A DNA stretch of 64,000 nt from Anaerotignum sp. (GTDB lineage: Bacteria; Bacillota; Clostridia; Lachnospirales; Anaerotignaceae): contig JAHHTU010000001.1 of the NCBI GenBank assembly GCA_020024455.1, positions 95,806 to 159,805 on the forward strand, read 5' to 3'. This document shows, piece by piece, positions 42,619-50,900 of the stretch. A program made the position numbers and the translations under genes. The notes under the pieces are model-generated. The model worked only from the letters and a program-made list of their open reading frames with translations. It was not told the origin of the DNA and ran no database searches. Every line of letters starts with the position of its first letter. The stretch's first letter is position 1.

Positions 42619-44559
42619 TTATAATGTTTCTACCTCATCTAACCAAATACGGCTATGTGCATCTGTGGGCATACGCCAATCGCTACGAGGGGAAAGGCAC
42701 AAAGCCCCTACTTTTGGCCCGTCAGGCAGACAAGAACGTTTGAATTGCTGTATAAAGAAACGGCGATAGAAATTTTTGAGCCATTTCAACAATGTTGCTC
42801 TGTCATATTGTGTGCCAAAAGCTTGCTCTGCCAAAAACAGTACTTTTGCAGGGCGGAAGCCAAAACGCAAAATATAATACAAAAAGAAGTCATGCAGTTC
42901 ATAAGGCCCTACCAAGTCTTCTGTCTTTTGGTTGATATTTCCGTCTTGGTCAGGTGGCAAAAGTTCGGGGCTGATGGGGGTATCAATGATATCCAACAAT
43001 ACAGCACTTGCAGTTTGCTCAAATGTTTGGGAAGTGGCAATCCAACGTACCAGTGTTTGCACCAATGTTTTTGGCACACTGGCATTGACACCATACATGG
43101 ACATATGGTCGCCGTTATAGGTTGCCCAACCCAATGCCAATTCGGACAAATCTCCGGTACCAACCACAAGCCCGTTTGTTTTGTTTGCCAAATCCATCAG
43201 AATTTGGGTACGTTCTCTGGCTTGTGTGTTTTCATATGTCACATCATGCACAGATGGGTCATGTCCAATGTCTGCAAAGTGTTGCAATGCCGCCTCTTTG
43301 ATGGAGATTTCTTTTGTTTGTATGCCCAAACGGTTCATCAGGTCTAAGGCATTTTGATATGTGCGGTCGGTTGTACCAAAGCCGGGCATAGTCACACCCA
43401 ATACGTGTGTTCTTGGAATATGCAGGAAGTCGCAGGCTTTGACGGCAACCAACAATGCTAATGTGGAGTCCAAACCGCCGGAAATGCCAATCACCAATGT
43501 TTCGGCATGGGTATGCTCCATGCGTCTTGCCAATCCGACAACTTGTATTTGGAATAAGTTTTGACAGCGTGCGTCTAAATATTCGTTCTGTTCGGGAATG
43601 AATGGTGCTTTGGATACCATACGGTCAAATGTTTGTGTTTCCGGTTCTGCCAGTTGGAAAGAGATTTCTCTGTAAAAACGCTTGGCATCGTTTTGAGAAA
43701 GCTGTGCCATGTATGTGGTATGGCGGCGGCGTTCATTGGCAAGCACTTCTAAGTCGATGTCTGCACAAATGAGTTGATTTTCTCTGGAAAACAGTTCGGA
43801 TTGACAAAGCAATGTGCCGTTTTCCGCAATCATGCTGTGTCCGCTGAATACGGCATCTTGTGTGGATTCGCCAATGCCGGAAGACGCATATACATATGCA
43901 CAGATACAGCGGGAAGATTGCTGAGATACCAGTTGTGTGCGATACATTTTTTTTGATGCCAATTCGTTGCTTGCAGAGGCGTTCAGAATCAGTGTTGCAC
44001 CATACAGGCTCTGGTAGGAACTGGGGGGAATGGGTACCCACAAATCTTCGCAGATTTCTGTACCAATTTTCAAAAATGGCACATTGGTTGCACAAAACAA
44101 CAAATCTGCACCGATGGGAACACGTTGTCCTGCGAACATGATTTCTTCATGCAACAAATCATTTGCTGATGCAAACCAGCGTTCTTCATAAAATTCACTG
44201 TAATTGGGAATAAATGTTTTTGGTACCAATCCCAATATTTTGCCTTTATGCAATACAGCAACACAGTTGAATGCTTGGTTATCTGCCAAAACAGGCACAC
44301 CCATAGCAATCACCATATCCATATCTGCACTGGCTTTGGCAATTTGTGCCACGGCATTTTCTGCCGCAGAAAGCAAAGGCAGTTGAAAAAACAAATCTCC
44401 ACAAGTGTATCCGGTCAGTGCCAATTCCGGAAAAGATAACACTTGTATGCCTTTTTGTTGTGCTTGTTTGATGATTTCTATGATTTCCTGTTGATTTGCC
44501 ATGCAATCAGCAAGATGTAATTTTGGCACAGCAGCACCAACTTTGATAAAACCGTACAT
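42619..44559 (-). CDS. nadE: Glutamine-dependent NAD(+) synthase
   Basis: A 646-residue two-domain enzyme that makes NAD from deamido-NAD with glutamine. The N-terminal nitrilase-type glutaminase has E (FPELALTGYT), K (KTFIPNYSEF) and C (EICEDLWVP); the C-terminal synthetase has the P-loop GISGGLDSTLAL and later GTGDLSELALGW. ATG 44559 lies about 11 bases after AAGGAG; GTG 44571 abuts that site. It begins 15 bases after lexA, so NAD synthesis here may be under LexA influence. Confidence 0.96.
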   Translation of the reverse strand: MYGFIKVGAAVPKLHLADCMANQQEIIEIIKQAQQKGIQVLSFPELALTGYTCGDLFFQLPLLSAAENAVAQIAKASADMDMVIAMGVPVLADNQAFNCVAVLHKGKILGLVPKTFIPNYSEFYEERWFASANDLLHEEIMFAGQRVPIGADLLFCATNVPFLKIGTEICEDLWVPIPPSSYQSLYGATLILNASASNELASKKMYRTQLVSQQSSRCICAYVYASSGIGESTQDAVFSGHSMIAENGTLLCQSELFSRENQLICADIDLEVLANERRRHTTYMAQLSQNDAKRFYREISFQLAEPETQTFDRMVSKAPFIPEQNEYLDARCQNLFQIQVVGLARRMEHTHAETLVIGISGGLDSTLALLVAVKACDFLHIPRTHVLGVTMPGFGTTDRTYQNALDLMNRLGIQTKEISIKEAALQHFADIGHDPSVHDVTYENTQARERTQILMDLANKTNGLVVGTGDLSELALGWATYNGDHMSMYGVNASVPKTLVQTLVRWIATSQTFEQTASAVLLDIIDTPISPELLPPDQDGNINQKTEDLVGPYELHDFFLYYILRFGFRPAKVLFLAEQAFGTQYDRATLLKWLKNFYRRFFIQQFKRSCLPDGPKVGALCLSPRSDWRMPTDAHSRIWLDEVETL

Positions 44560-44574
44560 AATCCATTTCACTCC

Positions 44575-45186
44575 TTAAAATTTTCTGAACAGACCAATCA
44601 CTTTGCCCAATATGGTGACATCTCGCACGATAATCGGGTTCATGGAAGCATTTTGCGGTTGCAGGCGGATAAAGTCATTTTCTTTGTAAAAAGTTTTGAC
44701 GGTTGCATAATCTTCAATGAGTGCGACCACAATATCTCCGTTATCGGCATTGTTTTGTTGCCGTACCAGTATTAGGTCTTTGTCAAAAATGCCTGCCTCA
44801 ATCATACTATCCCCACGAACGTGCAACATAAATACACTATCGTTTTTGACATAGTCCAAAGGAACGGGAAATGTATCTTCGATATTTTCAACAGCAAGAA
44901 TGGGTGTGCCTGCGGTGATATTGCCAACGATGGGGACTTGTACCAATTCTCTTGTTTGTGCGAGATTGGAAGAACCATCTAAAATTTCGATGGCACGGGG
45001 TTTGGTAGGGTTGCGGCGGATTAGTCCTTTTTTCTCCAACCTTGCCAGATGTCCATGTACGGTAGAGGTAGATTTTAAGCCAACGGCTTGACATATTTCA
45101 CGTACAGAAGGCGGATAGCCTTTTTCACGTACTTCTGCTTTCATATAATCCAAAATTTGTTGTTGTTTTGCGGATAAATCTGTCAT
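44575..45186 (-). CDS. lexA: LexA repressor of the SOS response
   Basis: A 203-residue repressor. An N-terminal winged helix (residues 1-65) and a C-terminal S24-type self-cleavage domain with cleavage site A92-G93, catalytic S127 (RGDSMIEAG) and K164 (ATVKTF). ATG 45186 lies 9 bases after AGGAAG; GTG 45195 is closer than is usual. A LexA box overlaps its own -35, so it represses itself. It is divergent from a YneA-like gene, as in Bacillus. Confidence 0.97.
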   Translation of the reverse strand: MTDLSAKQQQILDYMKAEVREKGYPPSVREICQAVGLKSTSTVHGHLARLEKKGLIRRNPTKPRAIEILDGSSNLAQTRELVQVPIVGNITAGTPILAVENIEDTFPVPLDYVKNDSVFMLHVRGDSMIEAGIFDKDLILVRQQNNADNGDIVVALIEDYATVKTFYKENDFIRLQPQNASMNPIIVRDVTILGKVIGLFRKF

Positions 45187-45248
45187 GGTTATCACTTCCT
45201 TATTTGTTTGTATGAGATATTCATAAATGTTACCTATTCTTACATACT

Positions 45249-45277
45249 AATATAACATAGGGCGTATACAAAATCAA
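45249..45277 (-). promoter_or_regulatory. Predicted promoter of lexA
   Basis: On the minus strand TTGATT (45272-45277), 17 bases, TATATT (45249-45254). The LexA box at 45275-45288 overlaps the -35. Confidence 0.7.
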
Positions 45278-45288
45278 ATATACGTTCG
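45275..45288. promoter_or_regulatory. LexA box 1 (lexA side)
   Basis: CGAACGTATATTTG on the minus strand matches the Gram-positive consensus CGAACRNRYGTTYC at 12 of 14 positions. Confidence 0.75.
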
Positions 45289-45306
45289 CAAAAATAGAAA
45301 AAAATA

Positions 45307-45336
45307 TTGACAAAAGAACAGATATTCTTGTATGAT
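45307..45336 (+). promoter_or_regulatory. Promoter of the yneA-like gene
   Basis: TTGACA (45307-45312), 18 bases, TATGAT (45331-45336). LexA box 2 fills the spacer. Confidence 0.8.
45315..45328. promoter_or_regulatory. LexA box 2
   Basis: AGAACAGATATTCT, a near-palindrome of GAAC-N4-GTTC type placed between -35 and -10. Confidence 0.75.
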
Positions 45337-45346
45337 AGAACAAAAA

Positions 45347-45360
45347 AGAATATATGTTCT
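45347..45360. promoter_or_regulatory. LexA box 3
   Basis: AGAATATATGTTCT, a near-palindrome just downstream of the expected transcription start of the yneA-like gene. Confidence 0.75.
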
Positions 45361-45379
45361 ATTTGAGAGGGGTGTCTAT

Positions 45380-45703
45380 ATGAAAAAGAACGGATATGAT
45401 ATCAGAAACAAAAAAAGCAAAGTGCATATGCCCAAATTGCTGCTTTGTCTGGCGATGTTGTTTGTGATAAGCCTTGGAACCATTGTATTTGGTGGACAAA
45501 CTATACAAAAAGAGAGAGTCTATTATCAATCTGTGATGGTGCATCAGGGAGATACCTTATGGGATATTGCAAAAAAATATAAAAGTGAAACGGAAACAAC
45601 CGAACACATGATTGATAAAATTCAAGAGTGTAACCAGATGCGTTCTGCGAACATAAAGGCGGGGGTTCGTATACTTGTTCCAATGACAGAAAAAGTATCA
45701 TGA
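45380..45703 (+). CDS. LysM-domain protein, probable SOS cell-division inhibitor (YneA-like)
   Basis: A 107-residue protein with a basic N-terminus, one membrane helix (residues about 18-38) and a LysM domain (about 50-101, VHQGDTLWDIAKKY, IKAGVRILVP). YneA in Bacillus has this architecture, lies divergent from lexA, is induced by DNA damage and delays division. Here two LexA boxes control the promoter, which strongly supports the same role. Sequence identity to YneA beyond architecture could not be checked. ATG 45380 follows GAGAGGGG by 8 bases. Confidence 0.85.
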   Translation: MKKNGYDIRNKKSKVHMPKLLLCLAMLFVISLGTIVFGGQTIQKERVYYQSVMVHQGDTLWDIAKKYKSETETTEHMIDKIQECNQMRSANIKAGVRILVPMTEKVS

Positions 45704-45733
45704 TGCTTTACGTCGGAATAAGCAGAATATAGA

Positions 45734-45762
45734 TGTACAAATGTCTTTTGCTATGGTATAAT
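45734..45762 (+). promoter_or_regulatory. Predicted promoter of the nfeD-floA pair
   Basis: TGTACA (45734-45739), 17 bases, extended -10 TGGTATAAT (TATAAT 45757-45762). Confidence 0.65.
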
Positions 45763-45798
45763 AAAGCCATATAATATCCATCAAAAGAGGAGGGACGC

Positions 45799-46266
45799 AT
45801 GATGTTAGCGTGGATTGTGATACTTTGCTTGATTGGATTGATACTTGTTTTTGCAGAAATGTTGATACCCGGATTTGGCGTGTTTGGCATATTGGGCAGT
45901 ATCTTTTTGGTTGGCACAACATTATTGGTGGCAAAAGTATATGGTATGTTTTCTTTTTTATGGACTGTCGCTATTTTGATTGTTGTGTTTGTATTATTGC
46001 TTATCATTGTCAAAAAAAGTGGAATTTACCAAAAGGTGATACTCAAAGAAAAACAGAAAGCAAAAGATTTTGATGAAAGCATATTGGAAGGGTTGCAAGC
46101 ACAGATAGGTGTGACAACATCTACATTGCGACCATATGGTACGGCAAAATTTGGTGAGCAGATGGTTGATGTCTGTTCCGATGGGGATTTTATTGACAGA
46201 GGGGAACAGGTGATTGTAACACAAATTAAGGGAAAAACCGTAAAGGTCAAAAAACATGAGGCATAA
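45799..46266 (+). CDS. NfeD-family membrane protein
   Basis: A 155-residue protein: three membrane helices in the first 75 residues (FAEMLIPGFGVFGILG is the typical turn), then a small OB-fold domain at about 95-152 (AQIGVTTSTLRPYGTAKF, GEQVIVTQIKGKTV). NfeD proteins partner flotillins in membrane microdomains. floA follows after 26 bases. It lacks the serine-protease domain of the long NfeD form. ATG 45799 (or 45802) follows AGGAGGGAC. Confidence 0.92.
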   Translation: MMLAWIVILCLIGLILVFAEMLIPGFGVFGILGSIFLVGTTLLVAKVYGMFSFLWTVAILIVVFVLLLIIVKKSGIYQKVILKEKQKAKDFDESILEGLQAQIGVTTSTLRPYGTAKFGEQMVDVCSDGDFIDRGEQVIVTQIKGKTVKVKKHEA

Positions 46267-46292
46267 ACACAGAAAAAGGGGTGTGGTATTTT

Positions 46293-47306
46293 ATGTATAC
46301 AGATTTTAATATTTTGACATTTGTAATACCCATTGTGCTGATTTTGGTACTGGTTGTTGTATTTTTGAGTTTTGTTCCTTTGGGATTGTGGATTTCTGCA
46401 ATTTCCGCAGGTGTGAAAGTCAATATCTTTTCTTTGGTGGGTATGCGGTTGCGTCGTGTCAATCCCAATGCCATTATTCGCCCATTGATTAAGGCACAAA
46501 AGGCAGGTATGGACGTGAATACCAATCAGTTGGAATCCCATTTGCTTTCCGGTGGTCATGTGGACAATGTGGTAGATGCATTGATTGCGGCACACAGAGC
46601 AAATTTGGATTTGTCTTTTGAACGTGCGGCGGCGATTGATTTGGCTGGACGTAACGTATTTGAAGCGGTGCGTATGAGCGTAACACCGAAAATCATTGAA
46701 ACACCTTGGATTTCTGCGGTTGCCGTAGATGGGATTGAAGTAAAAGTTATCGCAAAAGTGACAGTGCGTGCAAATTTAGGCAGATTGGTTGGTGGTGCAG
46801 GAGAAGAAACCATCATTGCAAGGGTTGGCGAAGGGATTGTGACTACGGTGGGTTCTTCCCAAAGCCATAAAAGTGTTTTGGAAAATCCGGACTTGATTTC
46901 CAGAACCGTATTGTCCAAGGGCTTGGATAATGGTACGGCATTTGAAATATTATCCATTGATATTGCTGATGTGGATATTGCAAGAAATATTGGTGCACAT
47001 TTGCAAATTCAACAAGCGGAGGCAGACAAACAAATTGCACAGGCAAAAGCGGAAGAACGCAGAGCCACAGCCATTGCAAAAGAACAGGAAATGAAAGCGG
47101 AAGTGGAACGCATGAAGGCAAAAGTTGTGGAAGCAGAGGCAGAAGTGCCAATGGCACTTGCAGAAGCGTTACGAAATGGCAAATTGGGTGTGATGGACTA
47201 CTATCGTTTGCAAAATGTGCAGGCAGATACCAATATGAAAGAAAATTTTGGAAAAGCAGATTTTAACGGTATTTTGAAAAAAGAAGAGCCACCAAAAAAA
47301 TCTTGA
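46293..47306 (+). CDS. floA: Flotillin-like protein FloA
   Basis: A 337-residue membrane-microdomain protein. An N-terminal hydrophobic segment (about 8-50, partly re-entrant), an SPFH/band-7 region (GVKVNIFSLVGMRLRRVNP, TVRANLGRLVGGAGEETIIARVGEGI) and a long Ala/Glu coiled coil (about 220-310, repeated EAEAEV pattern). FloA organises membrane proteins; the companion NfeD-type gene is just upstream. ATG 46293 lies 11 bases after AAAAAGGGG; GTG 46281 overlaps that site. Confidence 0.95.
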   Translation: MYTDFNILTFVIPIVLILVLVVVFLSFVPLGLWISAISAGVKVNIFSLVGMRLRRVNPNAIIRPLIKAQKAGMDVNTNQLESHLLSGGHVDNVVDALIAAHRANLDLSFERAAAIDLAGRNVFEAVRMSVTPKIIETPWISAVAVDGIEVKVIAKVTVRANLGRLVGGAGEETIIARVGEGIVTTVGSSQSHKSVLENPDLISRTVLSKGLDNGTAFEILSIDIADVDIARNIGAHLQIQQAEADKQIAQAKAEERRATAIAKEQEMKAEVERMKAKVVEAEAEVPMALAEALRNGKLGVMDYYRLQNVQADTNMKENFGKADFNGILKKEEPPKKS

Positions 47307-47315
47307 TGTACAAAG

Positions 47316-47352
47316 ACCGAATAAAATGGATATCATTTTATTCGGTTTTTTT
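47316..47352 (+). terminator. Rho-independent terminator after floA
   Basis: A 13-base perfect stem (47316-47328 with 47334-47346), loop GATAT, then T7. Confidence 0.95.
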
Positions 47353-47373
47353 GAAAAAGAAAAGAGGAACAGC

Positions 47374-48156
47374 ATGAAAACCGTATTTGAAAAAGAATGG
47401 AACAAGCTCTTGAAAAAAGAAGAAAAATTTTTGCAGACAATACAGAAAGAACAAACATCAATGTTGCAACAAAAGATTGCACAAAAAATTCCGAAAAAAT
47501 TAGAGGATACATTGCAAGCGGCATTTCGCAAGGCATTTTATATGATGTTTGAAAAAGGAAATGGTTGGATAGAAAAAACCATTTCCGATGATTTGGCTTT
47601 GGAATATGAGGTCAATGCATTTCGTATGCAACAAGCACCCACAAAGCAATCTTGGAAAAAGTTGAAAAAAAGCAGTCAGAAAAAAGGCAATCTGAATGTT
47701 ATGATGACAACGGTGGAAGGTGTGGCACTTGGCACGTTGGGCATTGGCTTGCCGGATATTCCTATTTTTATGGGTATGCTGTTGAAAGGCTTGTATGAAA
47801 CAGCCATCAGTTATGGATTTGATTACCAAACAGAAGAAGAACAGATTTTTTTGCTATGGTTGATTTGTGGGGCATTGGGTGCATATGATGTGCAGAAAGA
47901 AACAAACGAGAAGTTAGATGCATGGATTATGACAGGTACAGCACCGGCATATGATAAGAAAACAGAAATTGAAAAAGCCGCAGATGCGATGGCAGTTGGT
48001 ATGCTGACATTGAAGTTTATACAAGGATTGCCTATTGTAGGGGCTTTGGGTGGTGCAATGAACCCTGTGATTTACCATAAAATACAAAAATATGCCACAT
48101 TCAAATACCAAAAAAGATATTTGAGAAAAAAAGGAAAGTATAGAACCGCCAAATAA
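47374..48156 (+). CDS. EcsC-family protein
   Basis: A 260-residue protein of the EcsC family, whose founding member in Bacillus lies in an ABC-transporter operon but whose function is unclear. The central glycine-rich stretch TTVEGVALGTLGIGLPDIPIFMGMLLKGLYE is typical and may form membrane-associated helices (quoted region at about residues 110-140). ATG 47374 follows AGAGGA by 6 bases and lies beyond the floA terminator. I see no clear promoter of its own. Confidence 0.85.
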   Translation: MKTVFEKEWNKLLKKEEKFLQTIQKEQTSMLQQKIAQKIPKKLEDTLQAAFRKAFYMMFEKGNGWIEKTISDDLALEYEVNAFRMQQAPTKQSWKKLKKSSQKKGNLNVMMTTVEGVALGTLGIGLPDIPIFMGMLLKGLYETAISYGFDYQTEEEQIFLLWLICGALGAYDVQKETNEKLDAWIMTGTAPAYDKKTEIEKAADAMAVGMLTLKFIQGLPIVGALGGAMNPVIYHKIQKYATFKYQKRYLRKKGKYRTAK

Positions 48157-48166
48157 GGTCATACTA
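48138..48166 (+). promoter_or_regulatory. Sigma-G-like promoter of the small gene at 48,218
   Basis: GTATA (48138-48142), 17 bases, CATACTA (48160-48166). The -10 is identical to that of the spore protein gene at 37 kb; the -35 lies inside the end of the EcsC gene. Confidence 0.6.
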
Positions 48167-48217
48167 ATTTTGCAAACAATGAAGCTTGCAAAAACGTATG
48201 TCTGGGAGGTTAAATCT

Positions 48218-48370
48218 ATGGAACAAAATATCAAAAAACAAGAAAAAAAACAGGAAAAATCCAGTAATGGATTGAACAGAACCGAATTTGCACAGGAATA
48301 CAGTCTGGAACAAAAAAAACAAAACAAATGTAGCGGCAAGCAACAGAAAATGAATAAAACAAAAGCATAA
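48218..48370 (+). CDS. Small Lys/Gln-rich protein, probable spore protein (gamma-type SASP-like)
   Basis: A 50-residue, very hydrophilic protein rich in Lys, Gln and Asn, with one TEFAQEY motif at about residues 23-29 that resembles the TEFA(S)E repeat and protease site of gamma-type small acid-soluble spore proteins. ATG 48218 follows GGGAGG by 7 bases; a longer reading from 48170 has no ribosome-binding site. The sigma-G-like promoter upstream and a strong terminator downstream support a forespore gene. The family call is tentative. Confidence 0.6.
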   Translation: MEQNIKKQEKKQEKSSNGLNRTEFAQEYSLEQKKQNKCSGKQQKMNKTKA

Positions 48371-48380
48371 AACAGGGCAT

Positions 48381-48425
48381 AAAACAGAGCGTTTTTCAAC
48401 CATTTGAAAAAAGCTCTGTTTTTAT
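48381..48425 (+). terminator. Rho-independent terminator
   Basis: AAAACAGAGC-GTTTTTCAA pairs with TTGAAAAAA-GCTCTGTTTT around CCAT. Confidence 0.92.
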
Positions 48426-48442
48426 GATATTCGATTTTGGAC

Positions 48443-48471
48443 AAAATAAAAAACAGATACATATATCTGTT
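48443..48471 (-). terminator. Terminator of 6S RNA
   Basis: On the minus strand, AACAGATATATGTATCTGTT forms a hairpin followed by a T-rich run. Confidence 0.75.
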
Positions 48472-48483
48472 GTGTACATAAAA

Positions 48484-48671
48484 TCCCGAAATGTCGTTCC
48501 CATCTCTTGACACCTAGCCTAAGCCAGGTGGGCAACCGCAGCCCAAGTCTCTGCCTTCCTCTGCCCAAAGGGAATTATGTTGAGGCCTGACATCACTTGT
48601 GCATATAGGAATCCCTTTTCAGTCATGTAGGTTCAATAACGATGGGCTATCGAACATCTCAGGATATTTAT
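48484..48671 (-). ncRNA. ssrS: 6S RNA
   Basis: The minus strand gives a transcript of about 190 bases whose ends pair (ATCCTGAGATGTTCG with CGACATTTCGGGAT). Near the 5' end it reads GAACCTACATGACTG, and the middle holds the large open bubble flanked by GC-rich arms (GGTTGCCCACCTGG) typical of Firmicutes 6S RNA, which binds sigma-A RNA polymerase and imitates an open promoter. Promoter and terminator are both visible. Ends are estimated to within about 8 bases. Confidence 0.9.
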
Positions 48672-48677
48672 GAATGT

Positions 48678-48706
48678 ATTATACTACGTTTTTTGACAAT
48701 CTTCAA
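48678..48706 (-). promoter_or_regulatory. Promoter of 6S RNA
   Basis: On the minus strand TTGAAG (48701-48706), 17 bases, TATAAT (48678-48683). Confidence 0.8.
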
Positions 48707-48721
48707 GTACCAATTCATGAT

Positions 48722-49168
48722 TTATGTTTTTTTTACAATATTTGATAGGAAGTAACAAATACCTCCCACGCCAATGGCAACATCGGCAACGTTAAATATG
48801 GGCGCTTTTTTGGCTTTGATGTATATAAAATCGGTCACACCCCCGTTTTGCAAACGGTCGTATAAATTGCCAAATGCACCACCCAGCAATATGGCAAGTG
48901 CATATGCCATTTTGGTATTGCCCTGTTTTGCGGCTTTTTGCAATATAGAGAGGCAATACAACGATAAGGCACTGGCAACTATCAAAACAAACTTTGGTTT
49001 GTGCTCAAATATATTATATGCCATACCATTGTTTTTGATACGTTTCCAATATAACTTATTTTTGATGACTTCTTTGGATACCGCATAGGGCAGTTTTTGC
49101 TCTGCCCAGCGTTTTGTGACAAAATCCAAACAAAATACACTACATAATGTACTGAAATATTGCAGCAT
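48722..49168 (-). CDS. lspA: Signal peptidase II (lipoprotein signal peptidase)
   Basis: A 148-residue membrane aspartyl protease that removes signal peptides from lipidated prolipoproteins. Catalytic D113 (GNLYDRL...VTDFI) and D129 (FNVADVAIG) are present, with N101 and R105 in the conserved block and four hydrophobic segments. ATG 49168 lies 6 bases after AGAGGA and overlaps the stop of the gene upstream. It acts after Lgt (16 kb). Last gene of the MATE operon, read towards 6S RNA. Confidence 0.93.
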   Translation of the reverse strand: MLQYFSTLCSVFCLDFVTKRWAEQKLPYAVSKEVIKNKLYWKRIKNNGMAYNIFEHKPKFVLIVASALSLYCLSILQKAAKQGNTKMAYALAILLGGAFGNLYDRLQNGGVTDFIYIKAKKAPIFNVADVAIGVGGICYFLSNIVKKT

Positions 49169-49169
49169 A

Positions 49170-49448
49170 TCAATCCTCTTTTCCGTTTTTGTGTATGGTG
49201 TACAGTTGCAGCATGGTGTAAACCAATCCAATGCTATAAATCAATAATGCACCAACGAGCAATATTTTGGGTGTTTGCTGTAACAACATACGCCAAACAG
49301 AAGCAATCAACATCAAAATACCGCTACAATATGCAATTCTGCCCATTTGGTGCAATGTACGATAGATGGCTGTGTCTTTTTGCAGCATACGACATTTTCG
49401 GAAACAAACAAATCCAAAAATACCCATTACAATGATATACAGTATCAT
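49170..49448 (-). CDS. Small membrane protein, unknown
   Basis: A 92-residue protein with about three hydrophobic segments (residues 1-17, 38-55 and 58-82) and a charged tail (HKNGKED). ATG 49448 follows GGAGGG. It is sandwiched between the MATE gene (18 bases) and lspA (1-base overlap region), so it is translated as part of that operon. I do not recognise the family. Confidence 0.75.
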   Translation of the reverse strand: MILYIIVMGIFGFVCFRKCRMLQKDTAIYRTLHQMGRIAYCSGILMLIASVWRMLLQQTPKILLVGALLIYSIGLVYTMLQLYTIHKNGKED

Positions 49449-49466
49449 AACATACCCTCCAAGCCA

Positions 49467-50825
49467 TCAAAAATTTAACAATTTCAATATTTTTCGCAAG
49501 AAGAATGTACAGAACAATAAAGAGCCGATTTCCGCAATCGGGAAACAAAGCCAAATCAGGTCTAAGATATCTGTTTTGGAAAGCAAATATGCAACAGGTA
49601 CCAATATGACCAGCTGACGACCGATGGCAGCAATCAAACTGTACATACCATTGCCCATAGCTTGGAACACAGAGGAGCAAATGATGTTAAAGCCTGCAAG
49701 CAAAAAGCTAATGGAAATCAAACGCAAAGCCGGAACACCAATGGCAAGCATGGAGTCTGAGGCATCGAACATCAAAAGCAATTTATCCGGAATGAGTTGG
49801 AATATGGCAAAGCCAATCAACATGAAACTCATTGCATAAATGATGGCATATCGTATGGTTTTTGTGACACGTTCTTTGTTTCTTGCACCATAATTATACG
49901 CTATGATGGGAACCATACCATTATTCATGCCGAATATGGGCATGAATATGAAACTTTGTAATTTGAAGTATACACCAAAAACAGCAACAGCGGTTGTGGT
50001 AAAAACAGCAAGAATACGGTTCATGAAAAACATCATGATGGAGCTGATGGAAACCATCAATATAGATGGTATGGCAACTTTATAGATATGTGTCAATATC
50101 AATTTGTTAGGCAGCATCTGTTTCCATGAAAAGTGCAGTTCGTGGTTTTTGGTCAAGTTGAAATATAACGCCATACCGGCAGCAACAAATTGTCCGGTGA
50201 CGGTTGCCAAAGCCGCACCAATAACACCCATTTTGGGTAACCCAAACATACCAAATATGAAAATAGGGTCAAGTATGATATTTAAGATAGCACCTACCCC
50301 TTGTGTAATCATGGTATAAAATGTGCGTCCGGTTGCTTGCAATAAGCGTTCGAGTGCAATTTCCGCATAAATCCCCAAAGAGGCAATACAACAGATTTTC
50401 AAATAAATATCACCATATTCGATGATTTCCGGCACATTGGTTTGCCCTTTCAAAAAGGGTACAGAAACAAATAAACCAATCCATACAAAACATAGCCAGC
50501 TCATAAATACCAAAAATATACTGACATTTGCTGTTTTGTTTGCGATTTTGGTACGTTTTGCACCAAGGCTTTTGGATAATAATGCATTGACACCAACACC
50601 CGTACCCGTACCAACGGCAATCATAAAGTTTTGCATGGGAAATGCCAAAGATACCGCAGATAATGCGTTTTCACTGATTTGTGCAACGAAAATACTGTCG
50701 ATGATATTATATAATGCCTGTATCAGCATGGCAATCATCATTGGCAACGACATATTCAACAATAGTTTGTTGACAGGCATTGTACCCATTTTGTTTTCTT
50801 TTGGTTGTATAGCAATCTCGCTCAT
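49467..50825 (-). CDS. MATE-family efflux transporter
   Basis: A 452-residue transporter with twelve predicted helices in two related halves. Typical motifs are PVNKLLLNMSLPMMIAML near the start, the ALSAVSLAFPMQNF stretch of helix 2, and GVGVNALLSKSLGA. MATE proteins export cationic drugs or metabolites using Na+ or H+; the substrate is unknown. ATG 50825 lies about 9 bases after AAAGGGTGG; in-frame extension upstream to 51011 has no site and passes through the promoter region. Confidence 0.95.
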   Translation of the reverse strand: MSEIAIQPKENKMGTMPVNKLLLNMSLPMMIAMLIQALYNIIDSIFVAQISENALSAVSLAFPMQNFMIAVGTGTGVGVNALLSKSLGAKRTKIANKTANVSIFLVFMSWLCFVWIGLFVSVPFLKGQTNVPEIIEYGDIYLKICCIASLGIYAEIALERLLQATGRTFYTMITQGVGAILNIILDPIFIFGMFGLPKMGVIGAALATVTGQFVAAGMALYFNLTKNHELHFSWKQMLPNKLILTHIYKVAIPSILMVSISSIMMFFMNRILAVFTTTAVAVFGVYFKLQSFIFMPIFGMNNGMVPIIAYNYGARNKERVTKTIRYAIIYAMSFMLIGFAIFQLIPDKLLLMFDASDSMLAIGVPALRLISISFLLAGFNIICSSVFQAMGNGMYSLIAAIGRQLVILVPVAYLLSKTDILDLIWLCFPIAEIGSLLFCTFFLRKILKLLNF

Positions 50826-50882
50826 ATCATGATACCACCCTTTCTGTGTGTTTATAAAACAAATGTTTTCAAACAAATCAAA

Positions 50883-50900
50883 GCACTGCCGAAGCAGTGC
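50883..50900 (-). promoter_or_regulatory. Hairpin in the leader of the MATE operon
   Basis: GCACTGC-TTCG-GCAGTGC is a perfect 7-base stem with a stable TTCG loop on the minus strand, followed by TTTGATTTGTTTG. It could be a weak terminator-attenuator. The rest of 50,901-51,104 holds no supported gene. Confidence 0.45.
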
